The position numbers and the translations under genes were made by a program. From positions 496,001 through 560,000 of the forward strand of contig CBDCHL010000005.1 of NCBI GenBank assembly GCA_965217195.1: a stretch of DNA of 64,000 bases, given 5' to 3'. Below, piece by piece: positions 34,626 to 43,423 of the stretch (within the stretch, counting starts at the first letter, position 1; every line of letters begins with the position of its first letter). Source of the DNA: UBA6623 sp965217195 (GTDB lineage: Bacteria > Acidobacteriota > Terriglobia > Bryobacterales > UBA6623). The notes under the pieces are model-generated. The model searched no databases. It worked only from the letters and a program-made list of their open reading frames with translations, and had not been told where the DNA came from.

Positions 34626-35945
34626 ATGCCGAGTGCCTTTTCTACGGCGCTTTCCGGTCTTCGGGCCCATAGTGCGGCCGTAGAAGTCATCGCCAACAAT
34701 CTGGCCAACCTCAACACGTTTGCCTACAAGAATAGCCGTGTAGAGTTTCGCGACTTGTTCTACCAGCTAATCGGGCAGAGTCGATCGGGGGTCGCGTCGC
34801 AGGTCGGTTTAGGTGTGGCGCCGATCACAACTTCGCGCCAGTTCGCACAAGGAACGGTTCAAAACACCGGTGGTGTGCTCGACGCTGCGATTCAGGGCGA
34901 CGGTTTCTTCGTCGTGAAGGATCAGGATCTGACCCTCTATACTCGTGCCGGCAATTTCCAGCTCGATGTGGCGAAACAACTGGTCACGATCAACGGAGAA
35001 GTCTTACAGGGGTGGGTACGCGATCTTTCGACGGGCACAATTAACACCGGATTGCCCATGCGTGACATCGTTCTCTCCGGAAGCGACAGCCTGCCCCCTG
35101 CCCCCACGTCCGAAATGACCATCACCGCAAACTTGTCGGGGGGGGCTACCATAGGTGACATTTTCACCGTTCCGATACAGGTCTTCGACTCGAGAGGTGA
35201 ATCTCACATTCTGACCGCGAGGTTTACCAGTGTGGCCGCAAGTCCCTCCGCAGCGGCGTCCTGGGAAGTGCAGATGGAGATACCAGCGGCCGATGTCGGT
35301 GGTGCCGCCCCGGTCGCTCCGAGCGTGGGTCCGAATATCCTAGTCGGTGGGCCGGTGACGATAGACTTCAATAGTCAGGGGGTAATGATCAATCCCAATG
35401 CACCGCCCTCGACAGCTCCCTACGATCTGATTATCGACATGGCTACCGTTGTCCCTCCCCAAGTCTTCGTCAACGGCGCCAGCCCGCTAAATGCCACGTG
35501 GAGGCTCTTCCCGGCGGGGCAGCCCACGCTGACGAACTTCGCTTCTGATTCTGCGGTCTTCGATATCTTCCAGGACGGTACGCCCCCTGCGGAGTTGACC
35601 TCTATTCCGATTGTCGACGATGGACTGATCAGTGGTTTCTATAGCGACGGGCGGACGCTCAGGCTTGCCCAGCTTGCCCTGGCAAGCTTTACGAACCCTC
35701 AAAGCCTATTGGCGCTCGCCAACAACACCTTCGTGCCGACATCGGCATCGGGGATCCCAATCAACGGAACTTCCAATAGCGGAGGCTTGGGTTCAGTTCT
35801 TGGTCAAGTGCTCGAGTTCTCAAATGTCGATATTGCTCAAGAGTTTACGAACTTGTTGACGTTTCAGCGGGGTTTCCAGGCCAACTCACGGGTCATCACT
35901 ACCGCCGACGAGCTCAATCAAGAGGCGCTTAACCTGAAACGCTAG
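34626..35945 (+). CDS. flgE: Flagellar hook protein FlgE
   Basis: A 439-residue hook subunit. The N terminus has the rod/hook signature FSTALSGLRAHSAAVEVIAN then NLANLNTFAYKNSRVEF. The D0/D1 strand is IQGDGFFVVKDQDLTLYTRA. The C terminus is typical: EFTNLLTFQRGFQANSRVIT then TADELNQEALNLKR. AAAGGAG lies seven to ten bases before the ATG. It does not contain the extra domain found in FlgK, FlgL and FliD. It is bracketed by a 141-base direct repeat, so its present place may result from a duplication or insertion. Confidence 0.94.
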   Translation: MPSAFSTALSGLRAHSAAVEVIANNLANLNTFAYKNSRVEFRDLFYQLIGQSRSGVASQVGLGVAPITTSRQFAQGTVQNTGGVLDAAIQGDGFFVVKDQDLTLYTRAGNFQLDVAKQLVTINGEVLQGWVRDLSTGTINTGLPMRDIVLSGSDSLPPAPTSEMTITANLSGGATIGDIFTVPIQVFDSRGESHILTARFTSVAASPSAAASWEVQMEIPAADVGGAAPVAPSVGPNILVGGPVTIDFNSQGVMINPNAPPSTAPYDLIIDMATVVPPQVFVNGASPLNATWRLFPAGQPTLTNFASDSAVFDIFQDGTPPAELTSIPIVDDGLISGFYSDGRTLRLAQLALASFTNPQSLLALANNTFVPTSASGIPINGTSNSGGLGSVLGQVLEFSNVDIAQEFTNLLTFQRGFQANSRVITTADELNQEALNLKR

Positions 35946-36013
35946 TCATCGATGGAACCGTTGCGAAAGCAGTTGGTGGTGCCGAGGGTTGTGGCAAGCT
36001 TTGGTGAGGGGAT

Positions 36014-36154
36014 GAACAGGCTCGCTTTCCCGTGGCAGCCAAGCGCGAGAACCTGCGAGCCCGGCTGGGCGACCTGCGCCAAAGTCGGCATTCACAGCAG
36101 GCCCTGATGCCGTTTCGCTCGACCACCGGGCGACGGCTGAATATCGAGGGGTAG
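36014..36154 (+). pseudogene. Duplicated 3' end of the fliT-like gene
   Basis: The frame reads ARFPVAAKRENLRARLGDLR, then QSRHSQQALMPFRST and RRLNIEG before a TAG stop. It is a copy of the last 46 codons of the gene at 33841, with a few substitutions and no start. Confidence 0.85.
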
Positions 36155-37259
36155 GCCAGGGCTGGGTCCCGGGAGGGCGAGCCCATGGCGCTCTCCGCTC
36201 GCTCACGAGTCGATCCCCACAAGAACCAGCTTCAGAGCCCCGAGCGAAAGCGACGAGCCGGCCCCGAACTCGACACAGACCCGCAAGAAATGCGCCGACT
36301 ACCAACCGATGACCCGGTGCGTACAGCAATTCCCAACAAGCAGCTCGATCGCGCCTCCACAAGCACCCTTGCACTGCGAAAGCCCTTGACACACCCGTTA
36401 TCCTCAAGCCGGAGGGACGAGCCCGGCCGGAGCGCCGGCAACTCAATCGCAAGAAATGGAACAGATCAAAAGATCAGTGAAGAAATGACTAAACGAAGCT
36501 GATCTCTCCAAGGGCTATGAATTGAAATAGCATTATAAATCAGCATCTTCTGACCTATCACTTCGCTGGGTAGATAAGGTTCTGTTGAGGTCCGCCCGTA
36601 ATCGCGGAGCGCACCGCCCCACGACGTGGCGCACGTCTCCGGAGTGTCGGGGTGCCGGCCGTGGCGAAATCGCCTCTCATACCTCTGCTCAGCACGGACC
36701 ACGCAAGAATTGACTAAACGAACCCAAGGGCAATGCGGATTTACGACCTTATATCAATTACTATCAACAACTTACCTGTCAATAGCGGCGGCAGAAAGGA
36801 GTCCGGTTAGGAGTGCCCAATGCGGCCGGCTCGTTCGGGCCGGCATGATTGGGGCCGCGAACTCTGGGCCTGCGTCTTGGGTGCCGGCCTCCGGTTTCAA
36901 GACTGCTGTGCGATCAAAATTGGCCGACCTGTGCCGTCTATTCTCACTGGCGTCGACCTTCCAAGAAGGCTGGGAACCGGCCGGCGCAAAATTCGACTCG
37001 GGTGGCCTCTTGCCGGACGGTAGCCCCAACGTGGCCGCGAGCACAACGAAGAACAAAGTGCCGCCCGTGACTCGCGCTAGCGCGGCCGCAAATCGTTTGA
37101 CGGGGAACTGGGGAGCTATCGGGGCGGTCCTCATGGTCGGAGTGCTCCATCCGAGACCAGGGAACTTGATTGGCAAGGCGGGAGACCCGCCCCATTGCGC
37201 CCCGTTGCCGTAGTTCCGCAAGGGGAGTTATGTTTGACTTGGTGTTTAGCCATCGCCGT
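36155..37259. other. Long non-coding stretch behind the flagellar cluster
   Basis: About 1.1 kb without a gene I can support. It includes one half-copy of the REP-like repeat (36233-36259). Open frames on both strands between 36.6 and 37.2 kb look like coding noise; one minus-strand frame has a hydrophobic stretch (GGTLFFVVLAATLGLP) but no family match. Confidence 0.45.
36233..36259 (+). repeat. REP-like repeat, half copy, locus B
   Basis: Core CAGAGCCCCGAGCGAAAGCG followed by ACGAGCC; one arm only, one base different from the 41339 copy. Confidence 0.75.
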
Positions 37260-39452
37260 TCACCTGGCCGACGTTACCTTGGGAAGGAAGTCTTTCATCA
37301 CCCAAAGGCCGAATTCCCACTTTTCCTGAAATGAAAAGGACAGCCGCCTGCCGTCCGGGCTGATGCTGACCGCCCGGATACGGCGCGAAAGCGGTTCGTC
37401 TTCCGAGACCCTATCGGGCCAAACGCCGCGAATCAGTCCCGTGTCGACAGGCTCCCCGCCCTCCGTCGGAACCCGCATGATTCGCCCCTCGCGGCGAAAC
37501 ACCAAATAGATTGCGCGGCTGTCGGGTGACCATGCAAAGAACCCTTCATGACGGCCATAAAACGATTTCTCAAACTGGAAAAGCTCACGCACTTCACCCG
37601 TTTCCGTTGCTATAGCGGCGAGCTCCCAGGTCCCTCCCGGCTGACGAGTTCGCGCGATGGCTACCGTCTTATCGTCCGGGGAAAGGCCGGAGACGTGAAG
37701 CCCTCTGTGTTCCTCGGGAAGCTTATAGAACTCGGTCTCGCTTCCATCGTCGAGATTTTTCCTCGCCAGGCGCGAAGGCTTCCGGTGGTGCAGAATGACC
37801 TCCCGGGCGTCGGTGGTCCAATCGGCGATCTCCGAGGAAGACTCCTCAAGCAGTAGCTCTGTCTCCCCGCTTCGAGCGTCGACTTGATAAAGGCCCGGCG
37901 AGCGCGCTTTGCTCGTCCGGCCGACAACCAGCAAGGATCTTCCGTCCGCGTGCCATCGCAAACGCGAAAAAGTAGCCAATTGCGGCACGATGTCGCGTGC
38001 GATGCTCCCTGCAACGGACCGAATCGAGATTTTCATGCCGGACTTGTCGGAGGGTCCTTGCCAACTGCGGTAGGCGATCCGTTTGCCGTCCGGGGACCAG
38101 GCGGCCCAATCATTGGACCCGCTAAAGCGATCGGTCACGCGTCGAGGTGTTCCGGTAGCTTTGCCGGTTTCGCGATCAATCGTCGCGACATAGGCATTGG
38201 TGGGTTCGCTCTTGAGTGAGTAGTAAAAGGAGCCGTCTCGATCGAAACCGGCCGACACGATTTCGCCGACATGAGGCCGCACCAACTCCGGTTCTCCCAC
38301 CGGCTCGCCGTCTCTGACGGTGACAGCCCAGATCCCGTAGCTGCCGGAGCGGTTGCTCGCGAAAATGAGCGTGCCCCCGTCGGGTGTCCATCCGAGCGTA
38401 TAGTCATCGGCCGCATGGGGCGCCACCGACACGGCCTCTCCGCCGGCTGTCGGAAGGATGGAAACGGCACCGGCGGAAACTTCCCGGTCGGGAGGAAAAT
38501 CGTACGCGACGTAACGACTGTCACGAGACAGAAAAGTTCGGCGGCGATAGCGCCGGGGCGATTTCAGTTCCTTGAGGGTTCGAAGGGAACCGTCTTCCAC
38601 CGAAACCAGCACGATTGCATAATTGCCTCGGCCTGGCGGCCTCCAACCTTCGCCCGCTAACGGTATCCGGGCAAGAATCTGCTTTCCGTCCGACGACCAC
38701 GCGTCCGGGGTGATCCACCCGTCATCTGAGTAGGGCGACTTGCTGTAGAGCGTTCGCCCGCCGGTCCCGTCGGAGCCGATGATCCTCAACTCGACGGTCG
38801 GATTGGGTTCGTAGCCGGACGTGTAATAGGTAAAGGCGATCTGCTTGCCGTCAGGCGAAATGACGTTCGCATCAGCAAAGCCCGATTTCTTCCAGGCGTC
38901 GTCTTCGCTCCAATCGCCGTACTGGGTCAACACTTTCTTTTCACCGCCGGCCAGGTCGCAGATCCCGGTATTGCCGGTAGCCCAATGGCTGCAGGAAAGG
39001 AAGCGCCCGTCGGCGCTGATGGTGCCGCCGACGTCTCCCTCCGGGTCGTCGAAGAGCAATTGCACGGTCGTACCGGCCGCCTCGGCCAGCGGGTCGACGG
39101 GATTGAGGATCGGACCTTGCAGGACGACGAAAGTGGCTATCAACGTCATCGCCGCCACGGCAACCAGCGGAGCCAGGCGAACCTGCATCCGCGGGGGCTG
39201 TTCCCCGGCGGCCTTGGGCTTGCGGGCCGCCCGCCAAGCGTCGAGTTCACTGGGATAGGCGTACACGCTCGCGCGGCTGCTGTCGCCGTGACGTCTGACG
39301 GGCAGGCCTTGCGTCTTTTCCCATCGGCGGGCTGTGCGGGGCTCTCGATCGAGATAAGCCGCAATCTCCTTCCATGACTGGAGCGGCTTTTCGCCGTTCA
39401 AGGGACCGGCGGCCTGCCCTACGGCGTCAATGGGGTTGGGATTGTCCGGCAT
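37260..39452 (-). CDS. HTH - membrane helix - TolB/PD40 propeller protein
   Basis: A 730-residue sensor-like protein. The N terminus is a MerR-like winged HTH (LQSWKEIAAYLDREPRTARR then WEKTQGLPVRRHG). A single membrane helix follows at about residues 92-110 (LAPLVAVAAMTLIATFVVL). The rest is an exported WD40-like propeller with PD40 repeats such as VISPDGKQIAFTYY, WSPDGKRIAYRSW and FAWSPDSRAIYLVFR. This architecture is common in Acidobacteriota and could couple an outside signal to DNA binding. Targets are unknown. Its start is 52 bases from IS630-type copy 4, which may have separated it from its promoter. Confidence 0.88.
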   Translation of the reverse strand: MPDNPNPIDAVGQAAGPLNGEKPLQSWKEIAAYLDREPRTARRWEKTQGLPVRRHGDSSRASVYAYPSELDAWRAARKPKAAGEQPPRMQVRLAPLVAVAAMTLIATFVVLQGPILNPVDPLAEAAGTTVQLLFDDPEGDVGGTISADGRFLSCSHWATGNTGICDLAGGEKKVLTQYGDWSEDDAWKKSGFADANVISPDGKQIAFTYYTSGYEPNPTVELRIIGSDGTGGRTLYSKSPYSDDGWITPDAWSSDGKQILARIPLAGEGWRPPGRGNYAIVLVSVEDGSLRTLKELKSPRRYRRRTFLSRDSRYVAYDFPPDREVSAGAVSILPTAGGEAVSVAPHAADDYTLGWTPDGGTLIFASNRSGSYGIWAVTVRDGEPVGEPELVRPHVGEIVSAGFDRDGSFYYSLKSEPTNAYVATIDRETGKATGTPRRVTDRFSGSNDWAAWSPDGKRIAYRSWQGPSDKSGMKISIRSVAGSIARDIVPQLATFSRLRWHADGRSLLVVGRTSKARSPGLYQVDARSGETELLLEESSSEIADWTTDAREVILHHRKPSRLARKNLDDGSETEFYKLPEEHRGLHVSGLSPDDKTVAIARTRQPGGTWELAAIATETGEVRELFQFEKSFYGRHEGFFAWSPDSRAIYLVFRREGRIMRVPTEGGEPVDTGLIRGVWPDRVSEDEPLSRRIRAVSISPDGRRLSFSFQEKWEFGLWVMKDFLPKVTSAR

Positions 39453-39505
39453 GTTGGCTGCCCCTTTCCGAATCGCAGCCCCAGCATACGGCAGGAATCA
39501 GCCTA

Positions 39506-40598
39506 TTGAATCTCGCAAAATAAAGTGACACCTTTTTGGGGTACGTACGTCTTTGTATGTATGGGAAATACAAAAGGCGTACGGCGGGATTTCGAGGCCC
39601 TGGAGAAGCGCCGTTTCAAAGCGATCCGGTTGGTCGAGCAAGGCTGTAGTCAGTCCGAGACAGCGAGGCGATTGAAGGTCGCGCGGCAAAGCGTCAGCGA
39701 GTGGCTGCGACGATACCGGCGTGACGGCGAAGCCGGGTTGCGCCAGGCCGGCCGCGCCGGCCGTAAGCCGCTGTTGGACGCCGCGCAGCTCGAACGCCTC
39801 GAGGCGTTGCTGCTGGAAGGCCCCGAGGCGCACGGCTTCCCGACGCCGCTGTGGAGCTGTCCGCGGGTCGCTCGTCTGATCGGAGACGAGTTCGGCGTGC
39901 GCTATCACGAGGGCCATGTCTGGAAGATCCTGCGGGCGCTCGGTTGGAGCCCGCAACGGCCCGTCGGCAAAGCGCGGGAGCGCAACGAAGAGGCCATCCG
40001 CGGCTGGCAGCGCAAGACTTGGCCGGCCATTAAAAAAAAGCCCGCAAAGAAGAACGTACGATCGTCTTCATCGACGAAAGCGGATTGAGTCAGAAGCCGC
40101 ATCGTTGCCGCACCTGGGCGCCGCGCGGCGAGACACCGGTGTTGGAGTTCAACTTCAACTGGGACAAGCTGTCGGTGTCGGCCGGGCTGACGTTGCGCAA
40201 CTTTTACTTCCGGCTCTATCCCGGCGCGATCGGCGAGCTGGAGGTCATCGACTTCCTGAAGGCTTTGGTGCGCCACATCGACGGCCCACTGCTGATCGTC
40301 TGGGACCGGCTGCCGGCGCACCGCAGCCGCCTGGTGCGGGAGTTCATCCAGCTCTCCGAGGATCACATCGCAACGGAGTACTTGCCGCCCTATGCGCCGG
40401 AGTTGAACCCGGTGGAATACATTTGGGCGTACTGGAAGCAGCACGAGTTGCCCAACGTCTGCCCGAAGGACTACTGGGAACTCGACGAGCGCGCCCGCAA
40501 AGCGCTGCGGCGAATGCGCCGCAAACCGCGCTTGATTACCGCTTTCTGGAAACAGTCTTCTCTTTGTCTCGATTGACAGTATATTATGCGAGACTCAG
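39506..40598 (+). mobile_element. IS630-type element, copy 4 (1093 bp)
   Basis: TA duplications at 39504-39505 and 40599-40600. It sits between the divergent HTH-propeller gene and the TRAP permease genes and does not break a recognised frame. Confidence 0.95.
39561..40576 (+). CDS. IS630-type transposase (frameshifted), copy 4
   Basis: Predicted protein identical to the other copies. The zero frame ends at 40088 and the second frame at 40576. Confidence 0.92.
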
Positions 40599-40764
40599 TA
40601 AGGCAACGGACAAGAAAGGACACTCACGGTTTGGCCAATGAAAACCGCTTATGGTGAGAGAAAAACGGGCCCGAATCAAGCCCGCGCCCTTAGAGCCGCA
40701 GGGCCGCCGCTGGTACAATGGCCTGCCGGAGAAGTTGCTCGGTTTTGGGCCGCTAGGGATTCGG

Positions 40765-41250
40765 ATGCATTCTCTTTTGCGCATTGAACGCGGGTTGACA
40801 CGCACTCTCGAGGCGATCAACGCGGCCTTGCTTTTCTTGATGGCGGCGGTGGTGCTGACGCTGGTGGCGCTGCGGTACGTCTTCGGCACGGGAATCGTTG
40901 GGGCGAATGAGACGGTCACAATCCTATTTGTCTACACTACGGCGTTGGGCGCTGCGGTGGCGATTGGTAAGCGCGAACACATCGCGATCCCGTTCTTAGT
41001 GGACAAGTTAGGAACCCGGGGACGACGCGCGGCCGAGTTAACCACCTTCCTGGCGGTGGGGCTGCTCAACGCGGTGATGCTCGTGTATAGTTTCCGCTGG
41101 ATTGAACTGACGGGCTCTTACATCATGCCCGCGACCGAGCTTCCGCGAAGCGCTTTGCAAGCGGCCGTTCCCGTGGGTTGTGGTTTGGCGCTTGTTTATT
41201 GTCTGATCGGCGCGTTGGGGGTTTGGGCGCGGACAGAGAAGGGGGGATAA
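40765..41250 (+). CDS. TRAP transporter small permease (DctQ)
   Basis: A 161-residue inner-membrane protein with four helices, for example INAALLFLMAAVVLTLVALR and ELTTFLAVGLLNAVMLVYSF. DctQ features include RYVFGTGIVGANETVTILFV and KREHIAIPFLVDKL. I preferred the ATG at 40765 over the in-frame start at 40651 because the intervening residues are Pro/Arg-rich and not family-like. It works with the large subunit encoded downstream in sodium-driven uptake of organic acids. No DctP binding protein is seen in the window. Confidence 0.88.
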   Translation: MHSLLRIERGLTRTLEAINAALLFLMAAVVLTLVALRYVFGTGIVGANETVTILFVYTTALGAAVAIGKREHIAIPFLVDKLGTRGRRAAELTTFLAVGLLNAVMLVYSFRWIELTGSYIMPATELPRSALQAAVPVGCGLALVYCLIGALGVWARTEKGG

Positions 41251-41330
41251 ATTCCGGCCCTGGCCGCAAGCTCCTGGGGCCAAGAATCGGGAGCCCACCC
41301 AACTCTTCGCCGGCGTACAGAAATTCACCG

Positions 41331-41494
41331 CGCAGATACAGAGCCCCGAGCGAAAGCGACGGGCCGGGGTTGCGACGGTTTGAGTAGCCGCAAGACTATG
41401 CCGAACCGCGCGGTTTCGGGTACACGCGAGTCCGGAGCGCGTGGCGGTTGCTTGCCCCCGGCCCGTCGCTTTCGCTCGGGGCTCTGTATCTGCG
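41331..41494. repeat. Large REP-like inverted repeat, locus C
   Basis: Arms 41331-41365 and 41460-41494 are perfect or near-perfect inverted copies (CGCAGATACAGAGCCCCGAG, then CGAAAGCGACGGGCC). The loop is about 94 bases. It lies inside the TRAP operon, between the small and large permease genes. Confidence 0.85.
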
Positions 41495-41540
41495 TGGCGA
41501 GCTTTGATCCCACGTTAGGAGGTGACGCGGCTTTCTTGCG

Positions 41541-42887
41541 ATGACCCTGCTGTTGATCAGTCTTGTGATTCTGCTGTGCGCGGGGATTCCGGTTGCTTAC
41601 TCGCTAGGGTTGGCGACGCTGGTCTTCTTCGTTGTTGTCGATCCCGATTTGATCATCGTGATGCCGCAGCGGCTGCTGGCGGGGATGAATTCCTACGCGC
41701 TGATCTCGCTGCCGTTTTTCATCCTGATGGGACTGGTGATGAACGAAAGCGGCATCACGGGGCGGTTGATTCAGTTCTGCTTGCTGTTTGTCGGCAAGCT
41801 GCGAGGGGGGTTGGGGCTGGTGAACGTTTTCGCCAGCATGCTGTTTGGCGGCATTTCGGGATCGTCGGCGTCCGATACGGCGTCGATCGGGTCGGTGCTG
41901 ATTCCGGAAATGAAGAAGCGGGGTTACCCGGCGCGCTTCGCGAGCGGCATCACGGTGGCATCCTCGACGATGGGGATGATTATCCCGCCGAGCATCCCGA
42001 TGATTCTCTATGCCGTGGTGGCGCAGGAGTCGGTCGGCAAGTTGTTTTTGGGAGGCCTCGTTCCGGGAGTGATGGTTGGCGTGATGCAGTTGGCGGTTAC
42101 GCTGTGGATCGCGCGGCGGCGGGGGTATCCGCGCGAAGACGTGACGTTGACGCTCGGTTCGGCGTTGCGCGAGACGGTGCGGTCGTCGCCGGTGCTGGCG
42201 ATGCCGATTTTCGTGGTGGGCTCGGTGGTGTTGGGCATTGCCACGGCGACCGAATCGGCGGCGCTGGGCGTTTTCTATGCGCTGCTGGTGGGATTTTTCG
42301 TGTTGCGGGGATTGACGTTCGGGGCGGTTTCGGAGTGTTTGCGTTCGGCGGCGTTGACAAGCGCGAAGATCATGATCATCATCGCGCTGTCGCAGGTCTA
42401 CATCTGGGTGCTGGCATTGGAGCGCGTGCCCGAGGCGGTGGCGGCGTTTGTAGCGGGGCTCGAGTTGTCGCCGCTCGCGACGTTGTTGGTCGTCGATTTG
42501 ATCATCCTCACGGCGGGGACGTTCATCGATGTGAGCCCGGCGATCTTGCTGCTGACTCCGGTCTTCCTGCCCGCGCTGACGGAAATCGGCGTGTCGTCGG
42601 TACACTTTGGCGTGGTTTTGGTTTCGGGGCTAGCGGTGGGGGCTTGTACGCCGCCGGTGGGGAACTGCTTGAATGTTTGCGCCGCCATTTCGAAGTTAGG
42701 TATCGGGGCGATCTTCCGGGGGGCTATGCCGTTTCTGGCGGCGAATGTGGCGACCCTGTTTTTGATATCGGTTTTCCCGCAGTTGGTTTTGTGGGTGCCC
42801 TCGGTTTGGATGCCGGAGTGGGGGGGGGGGCGCGGTGTGCTGGTGGATATTTGTCAGGTATGCGGGTGGAATTGCCGATTGTCCTGA
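41541..42887 (+). CDS. TRAP transporter large permease (DctM)
   Basis: A 448-residue membrane protein with about twelve helices. Typical motifs: LISLPFFILMGLVMNESGIT, GGISGSSASDTASIGSVLIP and GMIIPPSIPMILYAVVAQES, with CTPPVGNCLNVCAAI near the C terminus. It forms the translocation channel with DctQ. The last roughly 25 residues follow an eleven-G tract (42820-42830) and read GVLVDICQVCGWNCRLS, which does not look like a DctM end. A slippage or base-calling error there could change the C terminus. About 290 bases holding a large inverted repeat separate it from dctQ. Confidence 0.9.
   Translation: MTLLLISLVILLCAGIPVAYSLGLATLVFFVVVDPDLIIVMPQRLLAGMNSYALISLPFFILMGLVMNESGITGRLIQFCLLFVGKLRGGLGLVNVFASMLFGGISGSSASDTASIGSVLIPEMKKRGYPARFASGITVASSTMGMIIPPSIPMILYAVVAQESVGKLFLGGLVPGVMVGVMQLAVTLWIARRRGYPREDVTLTLGSALRETVRSSPVLAMPIFVVGSVVLGIATATESAALGVFYALLVGFFVLRGLTFGAVSECLRSAALTSAKIMIIIALSQVYIWVLALERVPEAVAAFVAGLELSPLATLLVVDLIILTAGTFIDVSPAILLLTPVFLPALTEIGVSSVHFGVVLVSGLAVGACTPPVGNCLNVCAAISKLGIGAIFRGAMPFLAANVATLFLISVFPQLVLWVPSVWMPEWGGGRGVLVDICQVCGWNCRLS
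42820..42830 (+). repeat. Homopolymer tract of eleven G
   Basis: An uninterrupted run of eleven G within the dctM 3' end. Such runs slip during replication and are error-prone in sequencing; a one-base change alters the DctM C terminus. Confidence 0.85.
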
Positions 42888-42938
42888 TGACCGCCGGCTC
42901 CGAATTGCCGGACCATCTTGGGGTCAAGAGAGGTAATC

Positions 42939-43163
42939 GTGCAGTGCTTGATTTGTAAGAACGCGGAGACCGAAGCGGGGAAAACGACCGTTTTCATCCA
43001 GCGTGGGGACACGATGGTCATTTTCAAGGAAGTGCCCGCCGACATCTGCGACAACTGCGGCGAATACTACCTTTCAGCGGAAATCACCGAGAAAGTCATG
43101 GAGCGGGCCGAGACCGCCGTTCGCAACGGGGCGGAAGTGGAGATTCAGCGCTTCGCTGCTTGA
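42939..43163 (+). CDS. YgiT-type zinc-finger protein (orphan antitoxin-like)
   Basis: A 74-residue protein with two CxxC pairs, MQCLICKNAE and DICDNCGEYYLSAEI, and the usual TVFIQRGDTMVIFKEVPA in between. This is the YgiT/MqsA-N-type zinc finger, normally the antitoxin behind a DUF4258/MqsR-like toxin. I chose the GTG at 42939 with AGAGAGG upstream over the TTG at 42918. No toxin lies on either side, so it is an orphan. It follows dctM by about 50 bases. Confidence 0.82.
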   Translation: MQCLICKNAETEAGKTTVFIQRGDTMVIFKEVPADICDNCGEYYLSAEITEKVMERAETAVRNGAEVEIQRFAA

Positions 43164-43189
43164 CGGGATGGGCGGGCCGGGAGGCTTCT

Positions 43190-43209
43190 ATGAATCCGCG
43201 GGGATTCAT
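43190..43209. repeat. Short perfect hairpin
   Basis: ATGAATCC-GCGG-GGATTCAT just downstream of the YgiT-type gene. There is no T run, so it is not a standard intrinsic terminator. Confidence 0.5.
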
Positions 43210-43300
43210 GATACCGGCATGATAATGGGTGTCAAGGACGTGAAGGGTCAGTTGGGAATTTCCTGACGCCTTTTCAGGGCTCGCGCGGTGGGGGGGACAA

Positions 43301-43333
43301 CCCAGGGTTTCGCCTTTTCGGCTCCACCCTGGG
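43301..43333. repeat. Stem-loop CCCAGGGT/ACCCTGGG
   Basis: An 8-base stem around a loop that itself can pair (GCC/GGC), followed by GGCTATATTCCTGCCGCC. It lies between the YgiT-type gene and the convergent pnp gene and looks like a dispersed palindromic element rather than a terminator. Confidence 0.4.
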
Positions 43334-43423
43334 CTATATTCCTGCCGCCGCCTCGCGGCTCAAGATGTTCGCGATCTTCCCGGACCTAGACCTAGTACAT
43401 ATTACGGTGGCGCGGAGTTCGAA

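Noticed and set aside
36772..37221. Minus-strand frame with a hydrophobic stretch
   Set aside because: No ribosome binding site, no family match and atypical composition; overlapping frames are equally open.
41604..42605. 333-codon minus frame rich in Arg/Gln/His
   Set aside because: It is antisense to dctM; the composition is that of a reverse shadow of membrane-protein codons.
41522..42958. 478-codon plus frame rich in Gly/Arg/Val
   Set aside because: It overlaps dctM in another frame. The dctM frame has TRAP motifs and membrane helices; this one is a high-G+C shadow.
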